From JADGHE01 sp035716025 (GTDB taxonomy: Bacteria; Pseudomonadota; Alphaproteobacteria; Rhizobiales; Xanthobacteraceae), in contig DASTKH010000047.1 in NCBI GenBank assembly GCA_035716025.1, positions 1-64,000 of the forward strand: DNA of 64,000 bases, read 5' to 3'. Numbering within the stretch: position 1 is the first letter of the stretch; the number at the start of each line of letters is the position of its first letter. Positions 44,117 to 53,285 of this stretch are shown in pieces. The translations under genes were made by a program, and so were the position numbers. A model generated the notes under the pieces. It was not told where the DNA came from, did not search any database, and saw nothing but the letters and a program-made list of their open reading frames with translations.

Positions 44117-44959
44117 TCACGGCTCGTCCCAGACCGGAGCACGCTCCGGCGGATTGACGACGCGCAGCCTGCGGGCGTTGAGCGCACGCAGGCGCGCCAT
44201 TTCTTCCTCCGTGAGGGAAAAGTCGAACACGTTGATGTTTTCGGCCGCGTGGGCGGACTCGAAAGCACGCGGCACCGCAGCAATACCCGGGTGCTGGATC
44301 ACGTAGCGCAGCGCGATCTGCGCCGGCGTGCGGCCTTTCGCGCGCGCGATCTCGTTGACCACCGGGTCCTTCAGAAGCTCTCCGCGCGCGGTCGGCGAAT
44401 AGGCGGTTAGCACCATCCCGTAGCGGCGGCAGGCCTCATAGAGTTTCTGCTGCGGCAGATAGGCGTGAAATTCGAGCTGGTTCGTCACGAGCGGCTCGGG
44501 CGAGAGCCGTACCGCCTCATCGAGCAGCGCCAGCGTGAAATTCGACACGCCGACATGCCGCGCGAGCCCCTGCCGCTTGGCCTTCACGAGTGCACCGACG
44601 GTTTCGGCGAGCGGCACCTTGGGCTGCGGCCAGTGAATCAGGAGGAGGTCGATATAATCGAGCCGCATCGCCTTGAGGCTCGTCTCCACCGAATTCATGA
44701 AATCCTTTTCGCGGGCATTGTCCTCCGTCACCTTGGTGGTGACCCAGATTTCCGAGCGCGGAATGCCGGAGGCGCGGATGCCCTCCCCCACGCCCTCCTC
44801 CGAGCCGTATTTGCGTGCCGTATCGATGTGGCGATAGCCGTCTCGGATCGCCTGCGCGACGAGCGGCGCCGCCTTTTCGGCAAGATCGAGCGTGCCGAAG
44901 CCGATTGCGGGGAACTCGGCGCCGTGCGCCGAGACGTTGAGAGGTTTTGCAGTTTGCAT
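44117..44959 (-). CDS. Aldo/keto reductase, 2,5-diketo-D-gluconate reductase-like
   Basis: The product is 280 residues. The catalytic tetrad is visible: Asp and Tyr in HIDTARKYGSEEGVG, Lys in VTTKVTEDN and His in LLLIHWPQPK. The barrel landmarks HVGVSNFTLALLDEAV and the C-terminal NADPH site AAVPRAFESAHAAENI follow. It reduces carbonyl compounds with NADPH in the cytoplasm. The ATG at 44959 is preferred over longer frames because the conserved part begins a few residues later; the ribosome site is weak (GGAAC). A 245-nt spacer with no recognised feature precedes it on this strand. Confidence 0.9.
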   Translation of the reverse strand: MQTAKPLNVSAHGAEFPAIGFGTLDLAEKAAPLVAQAIRDGYRHIDTARKYGSEEGVGEGIRASGIPRSEIWVTTKVTEDNAREKDFMNSVETSLKAMRLDYIDLLLIHWPQPKVPLAETVGALVKAKRQGLARHVGVSNFTLALLDEAVRLSPEPLVTNQLEFHAYLPQQKLYEACRRYGMVLTAYSPTARGELLKDPVVNEIARAKGRTPAQIALRYVIQHPGIAAVPRAFESAHAAENINVFDFSLTEEEMARLRALNARRLRVVNPPERAPVWDEP

Positions 44960-45204
44960 GCTCAATGTGTTCCTTGCCAATAGTGTGAATGTCCCACTCC
45001 TCATCCGGCTCCGACGTCCGTGTCCCGCGCAACGTGGAACAGTGTGCTGCTGACCCCGGACCCCGTTCGTGACGCGCAAACCAGAACCCGGCGTCTACGG
45101 CGCAGCATTGGCATGCTTGCGCCACGCAGGCAAAGCCGACGGGTCTCGTTTCTCAGCGAACTGTCGATCCGGGTTTTCCGTTTCCCCTGTTACACGGTGC
45201 CCCT

Positions 45205-46260
45205 TCACGCCGCAGGCGGCATCTGCGCGCTCGGTGTGGATCGGGAAATCTTCAATTCCTCCTCCGTCATGTCGGCAGGAATGTCGGCAAAGAGCGGAGT
45301 CGAGAGATAGCGCTCGCCGGTGTCCGGCAACATCGCGAGGATGGTCGAGCCTTCGGGCGCCTCCTTGGCGACTTCGAGCGCGCCCGCAAACGTGCCGCCG
45401 GCGGTGATGCCGACGAAAATGCCTTCCTTTTGCGCAAGGTCGCGGCTGCAACGCAGGGCGTCGGCGCCGGTGACGGTGATGACGCGCTGAATGCGGCCGC
45501 TCGCGAGCGCATCGCCCGTGAGCTTCGGAATGAAATCCGGGCTCCAGCCCTGCATCGGGTGCGGCTTGAAGGCGGGATTGGGCTCGGCCGGCGAGCCGTC
45601 GGGGTTGCGCTTCTGCGGCGTGCCGGTCGACACCATGGGGGCGTCGGCCGGCTCGCAGAGCACGATCTTTGTCTCCGGCCGCTCCTTCGCGAGCACGCGC
45701 GCGACACCCTTGAGTGTGCCGCCGGTTCCGAATCCGGTCACCCAATAGTCGAGCCGCTCGCCTGCGAAATCCTCGACGATCTCGCGCGCCGTCGTGCGCG
45801 AATGCATATCGGCATTGGCCTCGTTTTCGAACTGGCGGGTGAGAAACCAGCCGTGCCGTTCGGCAAGCTCCTGCGCCTTCCGCACCATGCCCATGCCGCG
45901 CTCGGCCGCCGGGGTGAGAACCACCTTGGCGCCGAGGAAGCGCATGAGCCGGCGCCGCTCGACCGAGAAGGTCTCCGCCATCGTCACGACCAACGGATAG
46001 CCCTTGGCCGCGCAAACCATCGCGAGCCCGATGCCGGTATTGCCGCTCGTTGCTTCGATCACCGTCTGCCCGGGCTTGAGCTTGCCGGTGCGCTCGGCAT
46101 CCTCGATCACGCCGAGCGCCAGCCGATCCTTGACCGAACCGAGCGGGTTGAAGGCCTCTATCTTGACGTAGAGGTGCACATGCGGAGGCGCGAGCCTGTT
46201 GATCTTCACGATCGGCGTATTGCCGACCGTCTCCAGAATATTCGCAAACTTGCGCGGCAT
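45205..46260 (-). CDS. cysK: Cysteine synthase family PLP enzyme (CysK-type)
   Basis: The product is 351 residues. PLP Lys44 lies in FNPLGSVKDRLA, the substrate loop is TSGNTGIGLAM (71-81) and the phosphate loop is GTGGTLKGVARV. The usual CysK ends near residue 310-330; here an extra segment (TPQKRNPDGSPAEPNPAF) is inserted before HPMQGW, as in some alphaproteobacterial CysK. It forms cysteine or a related amino acid from O-acetylserine and sulfide. It lies 131 nt downstream of the Gfo/Idh/MocA oxidoreductase with a hairpin between. Confidence 0.88.
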   Translation of the reverse strand: MPRKFANILETVGNTPIVKINRLAPPHVHLYVKIEAFNPLGSVKDRLALGVIEDAERTGKLKPGQTVIEATSGNTGIGLAMVCAAKGYPLVVTMAETFSVERRRLMRFLGAKVVLTPAAERGMGMVRKAQELAERHGWFLTRQFENEANADMHSRTTAREIVEDFAGERLDYWVTGFGTGGTLKGVARVLAKERPETKIVLCEPADAPMVSTGTPQKRNPDGSPAEPNPAFKPHPMQGWSPDFIPKLTGDALASGRIQRVITVTGADALRCSRDLAQKEGIFVGITAGGTFAGALEVAKEAPEGSTILAMLPDTGERYLSTPLFADIPADMTEEELKISRSTPSAQMPPAA

Positions 46261-46326
46261 TTGTCGGTTCCTCCGCTGCTACGGCCAGCCTCGCCCATCC
46301 CAAGAGGGCGCCGAGCTTACACGATT

Positions 46327-46346
46327 GGGGCGGCCGGAGCCGCCCC
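46327..46346. terminator. Hairpin between Gfo/Idh/MocA gene and cysK
   Basis: GGGGCGGC-CGGA-GCCGCCCC is a perfect 8-bp stem. On the minus strand it lies 44 nt past the oxidoreductase stop and about 67 nt before the cysK start, without a T-run on that strand. Confidence 0.5.
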
Positions 46347-46390
46347 TGTTTCACGGCCCTGCGGCCGCCTTCCGAAGCCGTGCGTCCCCC

Positions 46391-47521
46391 TCACGCCTCA
46401 AGCCCGGCCATCAGCTCCGCCGGATCGATCGGCAGCGTGACCTCGCGTCGGCGCTTCGCCGACAGATCCATCGCCATGGTCAGCATCAAGTTGCGATGAC
46501 CCTCGGCCGCGGTCGCGTGCGGGGTCTTGGCGCCAAGATAGATGCGCTTGAACCAGCTGTTCGTCTCCTCCCGCATCGGCCCCCAAAGTTCGCCGCCATA
46601 GGTGTCGCCGGGCGGGAAGCTCGTCAGGAAATCGACGTGGCGCGGTTCCTCGATCTTGAGGCCTTCGGGGCGATAGCCGGGCCCTTGGTTGAACTCGCTC
46701 GCGAGCACCACGTCGCGATGCGTGTCCTCGATGTCGATCACGCCCTGCGAGCCGACGATGCCGATCTCGATCCCGTACACGGCGCCTGGCCAGACCTTCG
46801 GCAGTGCCCAGGAAATGTTCATCGACCAGATCGCGCCGTTGTCCATCTGGAAAATGCCGAAGGTCGCGTCCTTGATGCCCTGCTCTCCCATCACGCGGTC
46901 GATCGAGCGCGCATAGACGGAGACCGGCTTGGCGGACCCGCCCATCAGCCAGAGGCTCATGTCGAGCGAGTGCGTGCCCGAAACCACCATGGGCGTCAGG
47001 AATCGCCGGTCCTGCGTGAGCCGCGTCTCGCCGAGCGGCGTCATGCGGTTGATGAAGGTCCGGGTCACCGCGGAGGTGATGTCCCCCAAATGGCCGGCCT
47101 CGATGCGGCTCTTGACAGCAAGGAAGCGCCGGCGGAACCGCTGCGTGTAGCCCAGCACCGCATCGACCTTCGCCTTCTCGATTGCGGCGAGCACCTCCGC
47201 CGATTGCCGCGCGTCGGTGGCGAGCGGCTTCTCGATCAGCAGCGGCAACCCGCGCTCGACGGCACAAAGCGTCGGCTCGACATGCGCCCAGGTCGAGGTC
47301 GCGACGATGACCGCGTCGACCTCCGGCCGAGCGATCAGCGCGCGGTAATCCGTGGTGAAGAAATCGGCCTTGATGTCTTCCTTGAGCTTCCGTCCGACCT
47401 CTTCGTTCATGTCGGAGAGGCCGATCCAGCCGATGCCGGGATAGTCCCGCGCAAGCGTCGCGCGGATGCGGCCGACCACGCCGCACCCCACCACTGCGAG
47501 TCCGAGTTGTCTTGCTGCCAT
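46391..47521 (-). CDS. Gfo/Idh/MocA-family NAD(P)-dependent oxidoreductase
   Basis: The product is 376 residues. The N-terminal Rossmann domain opens QLGLAVVGCGVVGRIRA, with the catalytic EKP motif in LLIEKPLATDARQS. The C-terminal domain carries VSGTHSLDMSLWLMGG, in which Asp and His of the GxHxxD type are active-site residues. Family members oxidise or reduce sugars, inositols and related compounds with bound NAD(P). It lies 171 nt downstream of a TctC receptor on the same strand, which may import its substrate, but this is only suggested by position. Confidence 0.88.
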   Translation of the reverse strand: MAARQLGLAVVGCGVVGRIRATLARDYPGIGWIGLSDMNEEVGRKLKEDIKADFFTTDYRALIARPEVDAVIVATSTWAHVEPTLCAVERGLPLLIEKPLATDARQSAEVLAAIEKAKVDAVLGYTQRFRRRFLAVKSRIEAGHLGDITSAVTRTFINRMTPLGETRLTQDRRFLTPMVVSGTHSLDMSLWLMGGSAKPVSVYARSIDRVMGEQGIKDATFGIFQMDNGAIWSMNISWALPKVWPGAVYGIEIGIVGSQGVIDIEDTHRDVVLASEFNQGPGYRPEGLKIEEPRHVDFLTSFPPGDTYGGELWGPMREETNSWFKRIYLGAKTPHATAAEGHRNLMLTMAMDLSAKRRREVTLPIDPAELMAGLEA

Positions 47522-47692
47522 GTTGTTCTTTTCAATCCACCGTTGAAGCCAGAAGCGCGCAGCGCGAGCCCCGCGGACCGCGTGCGGCGGCCCACGTCCG
47601 CCCGCGCCGAGCGGGCATGCTCATACGAACTCCGGGCCCCGGCTCCAAGAGCGCCGGCGCCCGGATCTACGCGGAGGAAGGACGGGCGACCG

Positions 47693-48724
47693 CTATTTGG
47701 CCTTGATGCCGGCGGTCTTGATGATGTCGCGGAAGAGAGGCACCTCCCGGCGGATGCGCGCCGCGTGCTCTTCGGCCGTCTTCGCCCGCACCTGGAAGCC
47801 GGACTTCGTGAACTTCTCCCGCAGCGCGGGCTGGGCCAGACCCTTCAGGAGCGCCTCTTCGATCCGCTTCACGATCTCGGGCGGCGTCTTCGCCGGAGCC
47901 ATCAGCGCCGTGTAGGTGTCGAAGTTGAAGTCCTTGTAGCCCTGCTCTTCGGCTGTTGAAACGCCGGGAAGCTCCGGCAACCGGCTCTCGCCGAGCACGG
48001 CGACCGCCCGCAGGGTGCCCGACTGAACGTGCGGGATGGCGGGTGCGAACGAACTCGAGCAGGCCTGCACGGTGTTGGACAGGATCGCCTGGATCGCCTG
48101 TCCGCCGCCGGAGTGCGGCAGCACGGCGATCTTGTCGAGCTTCTCACGGCTTTTGAACAGCTCGGCGCCGAGATGCAGCGTGGTGCCGATCGGCGGCGTC
48201 GCGATGTTGAACTTGCTCTGATCCTTGCGGGCAAGCTCGGCCAGCTCCTTCATGGTCTTCACGCCGGATTCGCTGCGCACCACGAACACGGTGGGCGAGG
48301 CCGCGATCTCGGCCACCGGCACGAGATCCTTATAGGGATCGTAGGGCGCCGGCTCGTAGAGGCTCGGGGCGATAACCCAGATGCTGGTGGAAAGGTGCAG
48401 GGTGTAGCCGTCCGGCTCGGCCCGGATCACCGCCTGCATGCCGATATTGCCGCCGCCGCCCGGCCTGTTCTCGACGATGAAGCTCTGGCCGAGCGCCTCC
48501 TGCAGCACCGGCGCGATCATGCGCGCCGTGAGATCGGAGGGGCCTCCCGGCGAATTGGCCACGACGATCCGCACCGGACGGTCGTTCGGCCAGGCCGCCC
48601 AAGCGCGCTCGACGCGCCCGAGGAAGGGGGCGGCGACCGCGCCGGCCGCGAAGGCCCCGGCACGAGCAAGCAGCGCGCGCCGTGCCAAACCCTTCTTCTT
48701 GTTGTCCCCGTGCCGCATGTTCAT
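47693..48724 (-). CDS. TctC/Bug-type periplasmic solute receptor
   Basis: The product is 343 residues from the ATG at 48724, which has GGAGGG about 9 nt upstream; an ATG 18 nt upstream would include that site. The signal has RRALLARAGAFAAGAVAAP and ends near AWAA. Ligand-loop landmarks are RPVRIVVANSPGGPSDLTAR, VENRPGGGGNIGMQAVIR, IATPPIGTTLHLGAEL and LPHSGGGQAIQAIL. No TctAB genes are nearby. It is the fourth orphan receptor in the window and lies upstream of the Gfo/Idh/MocA and cysK genes. Confidence 0.9.
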   Translation of the reverse strand: MNMRHGDNKKKGLARRALLARAGAFAAGAVAAPFLGRVERAWAAWPNDRPVRIVVANSPGGPSDLTARMIAPVLQEALGQSFIVENRPGGGGNIGMQAVIRAEPDGYTLHLSTSIWVIAPSLYEPAPYDPYKDLVPVAEIAASPTVFVVRSESGVKTMKELAELARKDQSKFNIATPPIGTTLHLGAELFKSREKLDKIAVLPHSGGGQAIQAILSNTVQACSSSFAPAIPHVQSGTLRAVAVLGESRLPELPGVSTAEEQGYKDFNFDTYTALMAPAKTPPEIVKRIEEALLKGLAQPALREKFTKSGFQVRAKTAEEHAARIRREVPLFRDIIKTAGIKAK

Positions 48725-48924
48725 TTTTCGAATACCCTCCATTCGGACCGATGAAAGATGCGCAACCCTCTAGCACGTCGGCAGGCGGCGCCATACCCGG
48801 ATGTGGGGCGGAAAGGCCGGCGCCGGGCGCGCCCGGGCGGCGAACGGCCGCAAGGCCGCTTCCCTTGAGCGCGGGCGCTTGGGGCGGGGAGGCAAGGGCG
48901 CGGGAAAAGGTAGGGGTCCAAACA

Positions 48925-48951
48925 CGAACGGCGGCTTTTCGCCGCCGTTCG
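48925..48951 (-). terminator. Terminator of the minCDE operon
   Basis: CGAACGGCGGC and GCCGCCGTTCG form a perfect 11-bp stem with a 5-nt loop, 34 nt past the minE stop. A T-run is lacking (TGTTTGG follows on the minus strand), but the stem is the strongest in the window. Confidence 0.7.
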
Positions 48952-48985
48952 ACGCCGTTTGCGTGATGACTTGCGGCCGCGGAGG

Positions 48986-49276
48986 TCAGGCCGCGGTTGC
49001 GAGCTTCGCGCCGGCCGGAATTTCGATGTCGACCGCGAGGGTCGACTTGTTGCCGCCGCGGTCCATCTTCACCTGCACCTTCTCGGGGTCGATGGAGACG
49101 TGGCGGCCGATCACGGCCAGGATCTCCTCGCGCAACTTGCTGAGCAGGTCGGACGGATTGCATTCGGCCCGCTCATGCGCCAGCAGGATTTTCAGGCGCT
49201 CGCGCGCGACCGGCGCCGAGCGACGCGATCGCGTCAGCGCCAGCGAGCGCAGGGAGGTGAACAAGTTATTCTTCAT
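48986..49276 (-). CDS. minE: Cell division topological specificity factor MinE
   Basis: The product is 96 residues, normal for MinE. The N-terminal membrane/MinD-binding part is KNNLFTSLRSLALTRSRRSAPVARERLKILLAHER, with the anti-MinCD helix region ERLKILLAHERAE, and the C-terminal dimer domain is REEILAVIGRHVSIDPEKVQV. MinE displaces MinC from MinD and drives pole-to-pole oscillation. Its ATG overlaps the minD stop as ATGA, so it is coupled to minD. It is the last gene of the operon. Confidence 0.95.
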   Translation of the reverse strand: MKNNLFTSLRSLALTRSRRSAPVARERLKILLAHERAECNPSDLLSKLREEILAVIGRHVSIDPEKVQVKMDRGGNKSTLAVDIEIPAGAKLATAA

Positions 49277-50088
49277 GCCGCCCTCCGGCCGAAAATCTTC
49301 TCGAAAAGCCCCCGCTTTTCGGTCGGCAGCACCGCTGCGACGTTCTCGCCGCGCAGCTTGCGGGCCGCCGTCATATAGGCCTTCGCCGGGGCACAGTTCT
49401 TGTCGCTGAGCGTCACCGGCACACCGAGGTTGGACGCGCGCAGGACTTCCTGGCTCTCCAGAATGACGCCGAGCAGCGGCGTGGAGAGAATTTCGAGCAC
49501 ATCCTCGACCTTCAGCATCTCGCCGCGGCTGGCGCGGGCAGGGTCGAAGCGCGTGATGAGCAGGTGTTTGTCGACCTTCTCGCCCTTTTCCGCCTTCAGC
49601 GTCTTGGCGTCGAGCAGGCCGATGATGCGGTCGGAATCGCGCACCGACGAGACCTCGGGATTGGTGACGACGACGGCGATATCGGCATGCCGCATGGCGA
49701 GCGTTGCGCCGCGCTCGATTCCGGCCGGGCTGTCGCAGATGACCCAGTCGAACTGCTCGCGCAGCTCGGCAATCACACGGTCGATCCCCTCCTCGCTCAA
49801 GGCGTCCTTGTCGCGGGTCTGCGAGGCCGGCAGCAGGCACAGATTGTCGAGCCGCTTGTCGCGGATCAGCGCCTGATGCAGCTTGGCGATGCCCTGCGTG
49901 ACATTAATAAGATCGTAGACGACCCGCCGTTCTGCGCCGAGAATGAGATCGAGATTGCGCAGGCCCACGTCGAAGTCGACGACGACGACCTTTTCGCCCT
50001 GCTCGGCAAGCGCCGCACCCAGCGCGGCCGTTGACGTCGTCTTCCCGACGCCTCCCTTGCCCGATGTCACCACCACGACTTTGGCCAT
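49273..50088 (-). CDS. minD: Septum-site-determining ATPase MinD
   Basis: The product is 271 residues. The deviant Walker A GKGGVGKTT lies at 10-18, then VVVDFDVGLRNLDLI, WVICDSPAGIERGA and VVTNPEVSSVRDSDRIIGLL. The C-terminal amphipathic membrane-targeting helix is KRGLFEKIFGRRAA. MinD binds membrane as an ATP dimer and recruits MinC. ATG 50088 is preferred over GTG 50097 because AAGG lies at correct spacing only for the ATG. It is separated from minC by 26 nt and overlaps minE. Confidence 0.97.
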   Translation of the reverse strand: MAKVVVVTSGKGGVGKTTSTAALGAALAEQGEKVVVVDFDVGLRNLDLILGAERRVVYDLINVTQGIAKLHQALIRDKRLDNLCLLPASQTRDKDALSEEGIDRVIAELREQFDWVICDSPAGIERGATLAMRHADIAVVVTNPEVSSVRDSDRIIGLLDAKTLKAEKGEKVDKHLLITRFDPARASRGEMLKVEDVLEILSTPLLGVILESQEVLRASNLGVPVTLSDKNCAPAKAYMTAARKLRGENVAAVLPTEKRGLFEKIFGRRAA

Positions 50089-50114
50089 TGTCGTCACCTT
50101 CCCTACGGCTGAAG

Positions 50115-50891
50115 TCAGTCCAGAGCTGCAATCTTGATTGCGCCCGCATCCTGAAAGACCTGGACCGAGCGTCCGCGCAGCGCCGCCGCCATGTCGTCGG
50201 CCACCACGTAAAGCGAATCGATCGCGAGGAGCTCGGCCTCGTTCTTGAGTGCGAAGATGCGGGCGGTGGGGTTGCCCTTGGCGCCCGCGAGTGCGCGGCC
50301 GCGCAAGGTCCCGTAAACGTGTATGGACCCTCCGGCCACGATCTCGGCGCCTGAGCCGACGGCACCCAGAACCGTCACGTCGCCGTCGAGATAGACGATC
50401 GACTGGCCGGAGCGGATGGGATCCTGGATCAGCAGCGAGCTTGGCCGGGCCGCGCCCTTTGCCGCGTTCGCCCGGTCGGACCCGCCGTTGCGGCCCGCCG
50501 CCCGCGCCGCAGAAGACAGAATGATTCCGCTGGTCGGCCGGCCGGTCGTGAGGACCGGGGGCAGGTTGAGGTCGGCGAGCGACTCGTCCACGCCTTCCAG
50601 CCCGAGAATGCGGATGCCCCGTGCATTGAGCGCGTCCACCGTCGCGCGCAGGCTCTCGCGGGTGACCTCGATCCCGCTCACGTCGAGAATGACGGGTCGG
50701 CCGACGAAAAAGCCGGACGACTTGGCGAGCATCTCGTCCAGGCGGTCGAGCCAGGCCGTGACCGGCGGCTCGGGCGACAGCACGAAAGCCATGAAGGAGC
50801 GTCCCCGGAAACGGATGTTGGGACGCGGGACTGCGTTGCTCGACATGCCGACCTCGAACTGGCGCGTTGGGGGAGATTTGACGCGCGTCAT
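50115..50891 (-). CDS. minC: Septum-site-determining protein MinC
   Basis: The product is 258 residues from the ATG at 50891; an ATG at 50846 with GAGG upstream is also possible. The N-terminal FtsZ-inhibiting domain runs from IRFRGRSFMAFVLSPEPPVTAWLDRLDEML. After a Gly/Ala/Arg-rich linker (about 135-155) comes the C-terminal beta-helix that binds MinD (GSIHVYGTLRGRALAGAKGN and ARIFALKNEAELLAIDSLYVV). It prevents Z-ring formation away from midcell. It heads the minCDE operon, downstream of manC on the same strand with a putative terminator between. Confidence 0.94.
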   Translation of the reverse strand: MTRVKSPPTRQFEVGMSSNAVPRPNIRFRGRSFMAFVLSPEPPVTAWLDRLDEMLAKSSGFFVGRPVILDVSGIEVTRESLRATVDALNARGIRILGLEGVDESLADLNLPPVLTTGRPTSGIILSSAARAAGRNGGSDRANAAKGAARPSSLLIQDPIRSGQSIVYLDGDVTVLGAVGSGAEIVAGGSIHVYGTLRGRALAGAKGNPTARIFALKNEAELLAIDSLYVVADDMAAALRGRSVQVFQDAGAIKIAALD

Positions 50892-50979
50892 GGTTACCAA
50901 GGGGTTAATAGGGCGACCTGACGCCGCCTTGCCCGGCAAAATTTTCCGCCCTGTGCGCCGGCGTGCCAGGCGCCGGACA

Positions 50980-51042
50980 AGAAAAAAGAAGAGCGAGCAG
51001 GAGGAAGGACGTGCCGCCCGCCGTTCGTCGGCGATGGCGGGC
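50980..51042 (-). terminator. Putative terminator after manC
   Basis: On the minus strand, GCCCGCC/GGCGGGC (51042-51016) forms a 7-bp stem with a 13-nt loop just past the manC stop. A pyrimidine-rich stretch with a T-run (about 50996-50980) follows some 20 nt later. It should separate manC from minCDE. Confidence 0.45.
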
Positions 51043-51053
51043 GCTGCCGAAGG

Positions 51054-52493
51054 TCAGCCGTCGTCGCGGTGATAGACGTCGTCGAAGCGCTGGATATCGT
51101 CTTCGCCGAGATAGGGGCCGGACTGAATTTCGATCAGGTTGAGAGGCAGTTTGCCGGGATTTTCAAGCCGGTGCGTGCAGCCGAGCGGGACGAAGACCGA
51201 TTCGTTCTCGCGCAGCAGAGTGGTCTCGCCGTCGCGGGTGACCAGCGCCGTGCCGTTGACCACGACCCAATGCTCGGCGCGGTGGAAATGCTTCTGTAGC
51301 GACAGCTTGGCGCCGGGATTGACGGTGATGCGTTTGACCTGGAAGCGCTCGCCGCTGTGGATCGACTGATAGAAGCCCCAGGGCCGGTGCACGCGCTGGG
51401 TCTGCGTCGCCGCCTGGTGGCCGTCGGCCTTGAGTTTCGAGACGAGCCCCTTCACGTCCTGGTCGCGGTCGCGACGGGTGATCAGCACGACGTCGGGGGT
51501 GGCCACGACCACCAGGTCTTCGACACCGAGCGCGGCGACGAGCGGGCCTTCTCCCCGCAAATAGCACCCGGCGGTGCCCTCCGCGACCACTTCTCCGACG
51601 CAGACATTGGCAAGGGCGTCCTTTTCCGAAGCCTCCCACAGCGCCGACCAGCTTCCGACGTCGCTCCAGTCGAAAGAGCTGGGGACGACCGCCGCCCTGT
51701 CGGTCTTCTCCATCACTGCATAGTCGATCGAGATGGATGGGCTCGCCGCAAAGGCCTCCGGCCCAAGACGCACGAAATCGAGATCGCGCGTCGCCTCGGC
51801 GAGCGCGGCACGGGCGGCGGCAAGAACACCGGGCGCAAAACGCGCCAGCTCCTCCAGGAAAGGACGCGCCGGCAGCAGAAAAATACCGCTGTTCCACAGA
51901 TAGTCGCCGGACTGCGCGTAGCGGCGCGCGGCATCGAGATCGGGCTTTTCCACGAAGCCCGTGACCTCCCGCACGCCCGGCGCGAAATTCAAAGCTTTCC
52001 CCGTCTGCACATAGCCGTAGCCGGTGGCGGGGCCCGTGGGCGGAATGCCGAACAGGACGAACCGGCCCTGACGCGCCGCGGCGAGACCTGCCGCCACCGC
52101 CGCGCGGAAGCCGGCGACATCACGCACCAGATGATCGACCGGCAGCAACAGGACGATCGCGTCGGCATCGTCCGCGCTCGCGGCGAGCGCGGCGACGGCC
52201 GCCGCCGGCGCGGTGTTGCGGCCGACCGGTTCGAGGATGGTCGTCATCCCGGCAAGCCCGAGCGACCGCAACTGCTCGGAGATCACGAAGCGGTGTTCGG
52301 CATTGGCAATCGTCGTCAGGGGGGCGAACATTGCCGGGTCGGAGACACGGAGCGCCGTCTCCTGCAGTAGGGTTCTTTCGCCGAACAGCGGCAGGAGCTG
52401 CTTCGGATAGGACTCGCGGGAGAGCGGCCAGAGCCGCGTTCCCGTCCCCCCGGACATCAACACCGGAACGATCCCCTCCCGCAATCCACCCAT
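51054..52493 (-). CDS. manC: Mannose-1-phosphate guanylyltransferase / mannose-6-phosphate isomerase
   Basis: The product is 479 residues, the usual bifunctional size. The nucleotidyltransferase domain opens VPVLMSGGTGTRLWPLSRESYPKQLLPL, with the signature GGxGTRLWPLSR and the later FVEKPDL lysine motif. The C-terminal cupin isomerase domain includes RPWGFYQSIHSGERFQVKRI and LSLQKHFHRAEHWVVVNGTA with His, His, Glu ligands. It supplies GDP-mannose for the polysaccharide locus that continues upstream. It is the last gene on this strand of that locus, 33 nt after the priming transferase. Confidence 0.93.
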   Translation of the reverse strand: MGGLREGIVPVLMSGGTGTRLWPLSRESYPKQLLPLFGERTLLQETALRVSDPAMFAPLTTIANAEHRFVISEQLRSLGLAGMTTILEPVGRNTAPAAAVAALAASADDADAIVLLLPVDHLVRDVAGFRAAVAAGLAAARQGRFVLFGIPPTGPATGYGYVQTGKALNFAPGVREVTGFVEKPDLDAARRYAQSGDYLWNSGIFLLPARPFLEELARFAPGVLAAARAALAEATRDLDFVRLGPEAFAASPSISIDYAVMEKTDRAAVVPSSFDWSDVGSWSALWEASEKDALANVCVGEVVAEGTAGCYLRGEGPLVAALGVEDLVVVATPDVVLITRRDRDQDVKGLVSKLKADGHQAATQTQRVHRPWGFYQSIHSGERFQVKRITVNPGAKLSLQKHFHRAEHWVVVNGTALVTRDGETTLLRENESVFVPLGCTHRLENPGKLPLNLIEIQSGPYLGEDDIQRFDDVYHRDDG

Positions 52494-52526
52494 GCCGCGC
52501 TCCTTGTCGCCTTGCCGCGCGCCCCG

Positions 52527-53285
52527 CTAGATGCCGCTCCCCGACAGGAATTCGCGCACGATCGTGCGGGCGATGATCTTCAAGTCCAGCCAGACGGACC
52601 AAGTCTCGATATATTCCAGATCGTAGTGGATTCGGAAAATAGCCGCCTCCGCGCTTTCGGTGCTGCCGCGGAAGCCGTTCACCTGCGCGAGCCCGGTGAT
52701 GCCCGGCTTCACCGTATGCCGCTGGAAGTAGTACGGAACAACCTGTTCGTACAGCGCATCGGCCGCCCGCATGCGCGGCACGTGCGGGCGGGGCCCGACG
52801 AGCGACATGTCCCCTTTCAGGACATTGAAGAGCTGCGGCAACTCGTCGAGACTGGTCGCACGCAGGAAGCGACCGACCGGCGTCACCCGCGCATCCCCGC
52901 TCACCGTCTGCCGCACGCCAGCGGCATCCGAGAGATGCGTGTACATCGTGCGGAACTTGTAGATGCGGAAACGCCGGTTGCGATAGCCGTACCGCTTCTG
53001 GGTGAAGAGGATCGGCCCCGACGATGTCGCCTTGATGACGATCGCGATGAGAAGCAGAAGGGGCGAGAGCAGCACGATGGCCGAGCCGGCCCCGAAAATA
53101 TCCAACAGGCGCTTGGCCAACGACCGTGCCGGATCGACCTTGCCGATATGGGCGCGGCGGTAGCTGCGCCGGCTGCGCGCGCGCCGCGCACGCACACGCA
53201 CACGGCCGGCCGGGGCGGGAACAATCGGCACCTCGCGAAGCAGCACGAGTCCATGCCGATCCATGACAGACGCCGAGAGCGCCAT
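52527..53285 (-). CDS. Undecaprenyl-phosphate sugar phosphotransferase (ExoY/priming-type)
   Basis: The product is 252 residues from the ATG at 53285, with AAGGAG upstream. It is the short polyisoprenyl-phosphate hexose-1-phosphate transferase type: basic N-terminus, one membrane helix (IFGAGSAIVLLSPLLLLIAIVIKA), then SGPILFTQKRYGYRNRRFRIYKFRTMY, LDELPQLFNVLKGDMSLVGPRP and the C-terminal FRGSTESAE. It transfers a sugar phosphate to undecaprenyl phosphate and so starts the repeat unit. The four-helix N-terminal domain of WcaJ-type enzymes is absent. It is divergent from the Wza-like gene. Confidence 0.92.
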   Translation of the reverse strand: MALSASVMDRHGLVLLREVPIVPAPAGRVRVRARRARSRRSYRRAHIGKVDPARSLAKRLLDIFGAGSAIVLLSPLLLLIAIVIKATSSGPILFTQKRYGYRNRRFRIYKFRTMYTHLSDAAGVRQTVSGDARVTPVGRFLRATSLDELPQLFNVLKGDMSLVGPRPHVPRMRAADALYEQVVPYYFQRHTVKPGITGLAQVNGFRGSTESAEAAIFRIHYDLEYIETWSVWLDLKIIARTIVREFLSGSGI

